In this document: piece after piece, positions 56,215 to 64,000 of the stretch | Layout: the number at the start of each line of letters is the position of its first letter | Numbering within the stretch: position 1 is the stretch's first letter | From: Ricordea florida | Taxonomy: Eukaryota > Cnidaria > Anthozoa > Corallimorpharia > Ricordeidae | Reading direction: 5' to 3' | Assembly (NCBI GenBank): GCA_949710005.1 | Contig: OX453273.1 | Coordinates: forward strand, 37,789,038-37,853,037 | DNA: 64,000 nt | Program-made: the position numbers and the translations under genes | The notes under the pieces: generated by a model | The model's database searches: none | What the model saw: the letters and a program-made list of their open reading frames with translations, nothing else | Told to the model about the DNA's origin: nothing

Positions 56215-59200
56215 CTGGCTTCCCTTCATTGACTCTGAAAGTGGAATTTCAAGGTATGAAGTTTGTGTTAGCTCTGTCCCTGGAAACTGCACAGTAAACA
56301 GTTTTAAGAATGTCGGTTCAAACACAAGCAGCCGCATCTCTGGACTTCATCTTGCACATGGGGTAATATACTACGCCATTATTCGAGGGACGAACAGAGT
56401 CGGTATGACTTCGGAAACATCAACTGCTGGAGTCTTGGTCGACTTAACAGCTCCCATGGTGAAAGATATTGACTATATGTTACTCAACACAACCCTAGCT
56501 CATCCCAAGATGTCTGCCGCCACAAATGGGATAAATTCTAATATCAATCAGTCGCAAAGCACTGGGTTCCCTTCCTCAAACAAAAATATCAAAAGTAGCT
56601 CACACGTTAGGTTTAGCTGTACAGAAGAGCTAGTTACTTCAAACTGGGATGAGTTTGAGGACCGAGAGAGTGGACTTTTAAGGTATGACTGGTGTGTTGG
56701 GACTAATAAGGCTCAATGTGACATATTAGCCCTGCGATCTGTTGGCATGAAAACTAAGGGAGTCGCCATTGTCAATAGACTTCCATCGGGTACACTGCTT
56801 TTTGCCACTGTTTACGTTGTCAATGGGGCCGGGCTAAGCACAAGACTGGATTCAGAGTGCTGCAAAGTGTTTTCCCTAGCACCCAATCTGGTGGAGGTTA
56901 TAGATGTTGAGAGTTTAAACACAACTAATGAGACAGATGCAGACTGGAAAGCCACGATACAAAGTCTATCATTCAGGTGGGAGGTCATCGAAAGGTATCT
57001 TCAAGATATTTCAAGAATGCGTCTTCAAGTGGCCATTACGCATGTCTCATCCAATGTGTCCTTGCCTTCAATTGTCAAAGATCAGTCTTGGAATAGTGAG
57101 CCATTTGCCCAAGAATTCGTGGATGTGCAGTCTTGGCGACATAACGTAACAGTTCGCAGTGGTCCTTTTCAGCCGTGGGAACGTTACAGAGGCGTTGTTC
57201 GAGTGCACAATGAGGGAGGCATTTACAGCGAGGCTGCTAGCGATGGCTTAAGAATAGAGCCCAGTCCACCACCAGAACGAAAGCTGGTGATCCGAGATAA
57301 GGCTGCCGAAAAGGAGCATTTACGTTGGTGGCCAAATTTGCATCTTCCTGCCATCAATGAAAGTGCTTTGGACCCGGAAGTTAACTACATCTCTTCTCCA
57401 AGGAATTTGGAACTAATCGTCAGTAGTGGATCAAATGAAACTGGGAATATCACATCATTTATTCTGGATCACAATCTTTTCAGTCCAACCAAAATTTTCA
57501 AAGTTGTTGTTGAACGGGTCACATCGAGTACTAACGACACAAATACAACTGCAGAATCCAGAACAATGCAGACTATTCCTGGGTTTTCCACCCCTGAAGG
57601 ACCATGCTGTGTGCAGTCTCCTCTTGGCCCAAAATCAGTCTACAGCGATTTGCATTTGAAGGCCACCTCACCTGCCCAACAGTTTGGTGCATCTCTTGAT
57701 GTCCTACCAAATAACGTACTTGTTGTGGGTTCTGTGGAAAAAGCATTTGTCCTACCACTTAGGAGTAAGAAGGCCAAACATATTGCAGTATCAAATATTC
57801 ATTTTGGCGCCGGTGCTCGTCCGATAAACATAGCATCCCAAGGGAACAGAACAGCGTTCCTTTTGAATGGTGGAGAGGTTCATCTATATGACATCACGGT
57901 TGATGAGCTTGGCCATTTGGGATTAAGTAGACTCACTGCAATAAAGAAATGTAAAAATGTTTCGAGTGTTGCATGTTCTGTTGACAACACATGGGCAGAC
58001 AATATCAGTGATGTTATGTCGATTTATGAACGTGTGGTTGCAGTGCGCGGACTTATTGCAGCCACGAATATCAGTGTAGTGAGTGTGTTCCAAGAGAAAC
58101 ACGGTGTCTGGGAGTTCGCCACCATTCTTGGGGAAGCAAACAACGATCCTTCCTTTGGACATTCACTCTCCTCCAATAAACACATTATGGCGTTAGCTGC
58201 TGGAGAGGGGAGGAACGCTTGCATTTTTGTCTATGCAATAAATCCCGTTGGACTCCTCATGAATTTCTGCTTTACAGAAAACAGCAATCTCATAGCACCT
58301 CTCTCTATTCGCCTCACAGAGACCAATGCACTAGTTGTGGTTTCCAAAGGTTCAGGTTCGACGCTAGTTCTCCAGTTAAGTATCAGCAGCAAGTCATATA
58401 ACAAGTTATGCCGATATGACGTAGCTCCGGACGAGGATTTGAGTGGAAGTTTAGATGTTAGTGCCCGTGCTGAAGGTTTTGTTGCAGCCCTTGGTATACA
58501 GACACGTTATGGTCAAGATGGCGTGCGACTGATGGGTTTTGAGGGAGTGTACAAAAAGAACTCTTCTAAGCATGAAACTGCAGAGTGCATTGACCTAGGA
58601 CGCGTTGTCCCTCGAGAAGGTGGGCTACAAATAGATGACGGGCGCCCTCGCACAGCTGTCTCCTTTAAAGGAAATACTATCTTCTTCGGTACACCAGGTG
58701 TTGTCACGTGGCCTGGACATGAAGAGAGGCTAGGCACTGCCCGGGTTTATATGGCGACTTATTGTCCTGTGAACCATGTACGAGTCAGGACTGCTAACAG
58801 TGATGGAATTGGTTCCATTTCTTGCGTGCCATGTGAGAAGGGTCAGAAATCATTTGGCGGCTTTGCTGAGATGTGTTCTGTCTGTGAGGAACGTACCTGC
58901 TTACCAGCACAGAGTGAAGATCCCTTTAGCTTTATATCTAGTATCTGCGATGACGGTTCATGTGTTTCCTCATCTTCAATCGACAACATAACCAAGGGAA
59001 TAAACATTCACCTGGTGAATGAATCGTTCTATATTCCAGGTCCTAACAACGTCTACACCGTAGTGTTAGTAGAAACAACTAGAGCAGATGTAACAACTCG
59101 TTCGCGTTCGGAATCTTTCATAATCGACCCAACGGCACCTGAACCCGGCGTAGTTTACGATGGATTTGGTAGTGACCCAAACATTAATTGTTCTAACAAT

Positions 59201-59584
59201 TCAACCTTCGGTGAAAACAGTCAGTGCTCGACCCGTAGTTTTACAGATACAGATATCGATTTCACGAACAATGCAAGAGAGATTCATGCACGGTGGATCG
59301 ACTTCACGGACAGTGACAGTGACATCGTTGAGTATTTCTGGTGCGTTGGCAGTCAGCCAATGATAGATGACATACGGGCCTGTGAAAGCACAGGAATGAG
59401 GCCGAACGGAAGTCACTTTGAACTTGACTTGAAACAGGGTGATTCGTATTACGTTACAGTTGTCGCCTGCAACGGAGCCCGCAGGTGTTCAGCTACTTAT
59501 AGCGATGGCGTTACCATAGACACCACGCCACCAGTGATGAATTATGTCAGGGATGGGATTATGGGGCCAGACATGGACTTTCAG
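56215..59584 (+). CDS. giant LLTP/FN3 protein, exon 7
   Basis: Acceptor CTATTTCTTAG, starts in phase 2 (joins to S-WLPFIDSESGISRYE); donor TTTCAG|GTAAAA, ends in phase 0. At 3370 bases it is the second largest exon. Order: two to three FN3-like repeats (LVDLTAP linker), a less typical stretch (residues about 5310-5550), a propeller/FG-GAP-like block (about 5550-5925, with QFGASLDVLPNNVLVVGS and FGHSLSSNKHIMALAAGE), a Cys-rich segment (CVPCEKGQKSFGGF, CSVCEERTC at about 5940-5985) and two more FN3-like repeats (IIDPTAP, TIDTTPP). Confidence 0.85.
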
Positions 59585-59951
59585 GTAAAAAGACATTTGC
59601 CTATTGTTTTGGTTTTTAATAGCGCGGGAAGCAAACAGCAGCAAAAATACGTCGAAGCATTGGCTTTAGGTAGAACAGGAATATGAAAAAAATCTTTTCT
59701 CACATGCGCTTAAATTATACATTTCATAAAATCTTAACTTTTTACTTCTGTTCAAAATACGCAGTAAATCGGACTTAGAGGTTTGATACCTGACTTTTTT
59801 TATTAAATTTGTAATCTAAGCACTGCTCTTACATGCCTTGTAACGGCTTAAGAACAACATCGTTAAACCATTTTTTAAGAATTATATTTGTTGGTACCCT
59901 CAGTAATATTTCTAGTTTCAGTTATGGCTAAGATGGTTTATCTTATGCTAG

Positions 59952-60455
59952 GTGTTTCTTGACATCATTTTCGCCTACTTCGATGCAAGTGACCCCGAAA
60001 GCGGCGTGACGTCGTATGATGTTGCATGGGGGACTGCTCCAGGTTTCACGGACTTGAGGGATTTTGAGGAAATAAGGAACACAACGATTTGGCTGGCAAA
60101 GTTTAAGGACGACGCCTTGGAAGTTGGAAAGAAATACTACGCCACTGTAAAAGCTACAAACGGAGCTGGGTTACTGTCTGATAGTTTGTCGTCCAATGGA
60201 ATCGTTATCGGGAAGTCGGAGTATATTTTTCATAACTCATCCACTGCCTCGTTTTTCTTTGACACTGTAAATGTTAATGAAGATGGTAAACGCAAAGATG
60301 GCGGCGTGGGGAAGACATACGGGACATTACGTGTACCAGAGGGAGCTGTTGAGGGAGAAGTTAAGCTGCGATCGTACAGTTTGGACGAAGAGACATTGGA
60401 CAAAAACAGCACCGAGGAGGGTCCAGTTAGTAATCCGAAGCTCACTAAGCCCAAG
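59952..60455 (+). CDS. giant LLTP/FN3 protein, exon 8
   Basis: Acceptor TTATGCTAG, donor CCAAG|GTGAGC, phase 0 to phase 0. First the last FN3-like repeat (DPESGVTSYDVAWGTAPG, YYATVKATNGAG). Then GKTYGTLRVPEGAVEGEVKL, which resembles the start of a ZU5 domain. Confidence 0.85.
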
Positions 60456-60949
60456 GTGAGCAGTGATTAGCCAACAGTCGGACGAAGAATCTGACTAAAT
60501 AATTAATCATTTGACTCTCGACTGACTGATCACCTGACTGACAGAAACAAACCAAAATCAAGGTAATAAACATGATATATATGAAAATTTCATGTATGTG
60601 TACTGTGGTAGAAAGATATATACAAATGAAAGGTCCTCAAAGTAATTACTTTAGCCAATCACAACAGAGTCCCATAAAGCAATCAGAATTCATAGCCAAT
60701 ACATATCATCATCACCAGTCGCTTGGCAATCACAATTGATTTATTCTGAATGGTTAGGAGCATGACCCAGTAGTTTAAGCAACTAACCTATGGTAACAGT
60801 GCAAGACCAAAACAAGCGAGGAATTGCTTTTTACTGTCAATTGAAGATCACCCCATCATTAATTTATGTAAGTTTACTTTTTCTTCATTTGTCATATGTT
60901 TTATTATTATTATTATTACTATCTTTTTTTATTCTGTTTGCTATTACAG

Positions 60950-61167
60950 CAATTCTTGTTAGGGAATTACAGTTTCCAAATCAAGGCTCTTGACCCAGTC
61001 AGCAACACAGTGCAAGAAGGATATCAGTTTGCTAAACCAATCATACTTTCTATGTTCTATGACGTTGACAACCTGGTGAATGCCAACAAGAAGCACGTCA
61101 ATAGCGAGGTTACTGAGGAGGATATTAACCCTGTTCTGTACTTGTGGAACCCAGAGAACGAGACTTG
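60950..61167 (+). CDS. giant LLTP/FN3 protein, exon 9
   Basis: Acceptor TGCTATTACAG, donor ACTTG|GTAAAT, phase 0 start and phase 2 end. Encodes PVSNTVQEGYQFAKPIILSM, then DINPVLYLWNPENET. The frame stays open across the donor by one more codon only. It is beta-rich and continues the ZU5/GPS-like unit of exons 8 and 10. Confidence 0.8.
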
Positions 61168-61898
61168 GTAAATGTTGATAATAACTGTTATCTAGTAGTC
61201 CAATCAAACAACCGTGAAAACAAGACGTAAAATTATCGGTTTAATAAGACTCATTGGAGCAATTATTTTTCAAACTGTGTGAGATCAGATATATCGAAAA
61301 CTTATTAACGCCTACCGGTTATTTTCTGTCATCTTTGCTTCATCTCCGGTTTAAAATTCTCTTATTTATAATTAAAAGTTGATGATCTGTGCTTCCTGGC
61401 TTATTTCGGGTTTGGACATTATCTCTTTAATCATTTTGCTGCCAGCAACAGCCCCTTTGGTGCATCCTAATTTGGAACTAACGCGACACATGTGCTAACC
61501 AGTATAAAGGGCACGTAATTCGCTCCCTTTCGATCTTGTAATGGCTGCCCTCAGTCAACTCGGTAAGGCCTTTGTGCTACTTAACAATAACACAACGACT
61601 TAAAGCAACATCTTTGTTACATTGTTGATATCCAGTAACCTTTTAGCTAAGTTACATCCCAGGTTACAAAGGCATCACACACAGTAAGCAACATTGTATG
61701 TTGAAAACAATACAAAAAGGGACGTCTGTTTCTATGCTCATTACAATCCGACGTGACAAAAGTTACCGTTGCAATGCTAACCACATTACCCTCCACATCG
61801 CATCCTTCGAGGTTTCCAGTAAAAGAAACACGACTGTAAATCTTCAGTTGTAGTTGCTACCAGTCTTGAAATTACGAATAAATTTTCTTTCTATTTAG

Positions 61899-62053
61899 GT
61901 TTGATGCTGCTCTCACGTGCCAAGAAGCCTGGAGTCACGTGAATCGAACAATGAAAATGCTGACTGTGCAAGTGTGTCATCTGACTCAGTTTGCTTTCTT
62001 TTGGTCTTTCGCTGCACAGAGTGGCTTGGTTATGTTTGATAAGAATTCTTCAA
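61899..62053 (+). CDS. giant LLTP/FN3 protein, exon 10 (GPS-like segment)
   Basis: Acceptor TTTCTATTTAG, donor CTTCAA|GTAAGT, starts in phase 2 (join restores NPENETW-FDAALTC), ends in phase 1. Key text is WFDAALTCQEAW and VQVCHLTQFAFFW. A Trp, one Cys, then CHLTxFA is close to a GPS autoproteolysis motif (C-x-H-L-T/S-x-F), though one of the usual Cys is missing. Confidence 0.75.
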
Positions 62054-62575
62054 GTAAGTTTCCACCGATGCAGCTCACATTTTGTTTGTTTTATCATACT
62101 ATCTAGATCTCTTTCACCAGGGAACATTGGTGAATTCCTTTAACACGGAGATTTCTAAGAGCTACAGTTGTAGTCAAAAGTGTGAGTCAAGAAATTCTAC
62201 GTAAATGAATTCAAGTAAATTTCCAATATTGAATAGTGAAAATTGAATAGTGACAGTGGAAAATTGATGCGATGTTTCCTCACCTTGAACATTCACGATG
62301 ACTTATTTATAACATCAATTGAAAATGTAAAGAAGACCCCTTCCAATTGTAATTACCAACGCTGGGATAACTAACTTTCTTCATTTTTGCAAATACTAGT
62401 GATTAAAGACACTAAACACCAAGAATGCGATGCTAATACATAACAGGATTCACCCCTCCCATCTTCTCTTTAAAAAACATTGTACATTTGCCTCGTGGTA
62501 CACACCAATATACCTTGACTCTAACACTTGGAGACCTAAGAGGTTAAAGAATTAATTTCATTTCCTTTTTGATAG

Positions 62576-63009
62576 TTTACAACAGCGATGGAGTTGTTGA
62601 AGTCGCTCTGAAGAAAGAAATCACAAGACTGGAATTTGTTGTCCGAAGAGCTAAGGGTTCGCAGGGCAACATAACTGTACAATGGTCACTATACCCGAAC
62701 GACTCCGACGACATAAACAATTTTCTATGGCCAACATCCGGAGAAGTGGCAATGACAGATAGCCAATGGAATGATTCCTTCATTATCAATATAGCCAAAG
62801 ACAAAAAGGAAACAACAAAGCGATTAGTTTTTGTGCAACTAGATAGAACCACTGGTGGAGCAGTGCTTGCGTCACGTAATGAAACTACAGCCACGATTTT
62901 GATTGCATCCAATGAGAAGAAAAGTCATCTTTTTTGGGTCATTATTGGAACAAGTATGGGTGTCTCGATCGTTCTTCTAGTTGCTGTGCCCAGGGCCCAG
63001 GGTCCCTAA
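62576..63009 (+). CDS. giant LLTP/FN3 protein, last exon (Calx-beta-like and transmembrane)
   Basis: Acceptor TTTTTGATAG, phase 1 start. The first 100 residues (YNSDGVVEVALKKEITRLEF, EVAMTDSQWNDSFIINI, KRLVFVQLDRTTGG) have the layout of a Calx-beta domain. Then comes one membrane helix (LFWVIIGTSMGVSIVLLVAV, about 6611-6630) and a tail of only six residues before TAA. Total from 16,101 is 6636 residues. A further alternative splice to a longer tail cannot be excluded, because GT sites lie just before the stop. Poly(A) signal: no canonical AATAAA seen downstream; AATATAAA-like at about 63,097. Confidence 0.8.
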
Positions 63010-64000
63010 GCACTATGTGATCGTACCGGTTTGAAATTTGTTGCAAAACAATATTGTAAACAAATGAGATAACCAATATGCAACTTCTACTTAGAATATA
63101 AATACAGTCACAAGCAGACAGATACGAATCGAGGAAAATATCAACTTATTGATGCTGAACTGATCTAACACTGAATTATCCAAAAAATAGACGAGCATTT
63201 GACTCTTACTAAGGTGAATTTTTCTTCAGATCTTGAAAGTTAAAGAGTCAACTAGTTATTAAAAAATATGTTTAGAGGCAATAACCCAATGTCTTGTCTA
63301 CTACATATCTAAATATTACAGATGAGACTTTACATATAACACAAAAGAAGACATTTAACAACAACATCCAAAATACCGGGCTATGTAGAGAAAGAGTTAA
63401 GAACAGTTGGTAAACAAATTTGCTGGTTAAAGAGTTTACTTAAATTGTAATTATAACAGTAGTCATGATGTAAAACTAAGGAGCTAACCTGTCTACCTTT
63501 TAGAGCAAAGTAAACAAAAGTAATTTTGGTATATAGCGTTTTGCTGCAAAACATAGAAGAGTAACGTTTGTAAACATTAACATACGGCGTGTCTACCGCA
63601 GTTGCAAAAACTGAGTTTGAGAGAACATTTTTGGATTTGTCTGAAATCATTTAATTAATTGAGGCCCTGCATTTAACATTTGCTGAGTTAACACCTCAGG
63701 GTCAACAACTTGCAAGGCAGTGTCGCACTTGATGTTTGTTAAAAAGCTATGAACAGCATCATTGAAAGCAGTGCATGTTGTCGATTTATCCCTGATCATA
63801 AAGAATAGTTGGCAAACAAATTTGGTTTTTAATGACCTTATTATTGTTGTAATCTGATAGGTAGGGTATGTTACTGCATTCCCTGTAAGAGTTGACTTGG
63901 TATCGTTGAGCACATGGAAACGGGTTGAGGAGGTCTCGACGTTTGGTGTTAGTAATGAAGTAGTGATCTGTTCTGATTGGATCAGTTAACAATTGTAAAA
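63010..64000. other. 3' flank without recognised gene
   Basis: AT-rich. Two minus-strand frames of 88-89 codons (63,381-63,913) resemble nothing known. May contain the 3' UTR of the giant gene. Confidence 0.4.

Noticed and set aside
61899..62053. Full GPS motif of an adhesion GPCR
   Set aside because: Only one of the usual Cys pair precedes HLT and no seven-helix domain follows; kept as GPS-like only.

Overview
The window is eukaryotic and non-bacterial: GT-AG introns, LINEs, LTR elements, foldback elements and one giant spliced gene, with no operons. The mix of elements (BEL/Pao, Ty3/Gypsy, PIF/Harbinger, Tx1/L1-like and CR1/L2-like LINEs, and a Polinton- or virus-like element) together with the host gene suggests an anthozoan cnidarian, most likely a coral. 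That is an inference; no species-diagnostic sequence was seen.

Region 1 (1-16,100) is almost entirely mobile DNA. It holds a foldback hairpin, a relic of a Helitron-like repeat (613-2460), a 156-bp satellite, a deleted Ty3/Gypsy element with intact 143-bp LTRs and CTCCC target duplications (3757-6636), a decayed BEL/Pao element (7150-12,657) and a PIF/Harbinger element with TTA target duplications (12,825-13,694).

Region 2 (16,101-63,009) is one plus-strand gene. The visible part has 11 coding exons joined by GT-AG introns with matching phases and sums to 19,911 coding bases (6636 residues plus stop). The true 5' end and signal-peptide exon were not found. The protein starts in a Vitellogenin_N / large lipid transfer domain, then has a long helical region, a propeller-like region, about 30 fibronectin-III-like repeats, a second propeller-like block, a Cys-rich segment, a ZU5/GPS-like segment, a Calx-beta-like segment and one transmembrane helix. 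It looks like a giant secreted or cell-surface protein.

Two things break this gene up. The first is a 16.9-kb intron (16,351-33,234) packed with nested elements: a solo-LTR-like unit, a herpesvirus-type peptidase-like relic, LINE pieces, and an 8.5-kb dead virus/Polinton-like element (integrase, capsid-like, TFIIB-like and A32-type ATPase relics) that itself hosts a second copy of the Helitron-like repeat. The second is a 3.7-kb Tx1/L1-type LINE (43,112-46,795) inserted inside the 12-kb coding exon, with a matching target duplication and a long poly(A). It introduces a stop and looks very young.

Region 3 (63,010-64,000) shows no gene.
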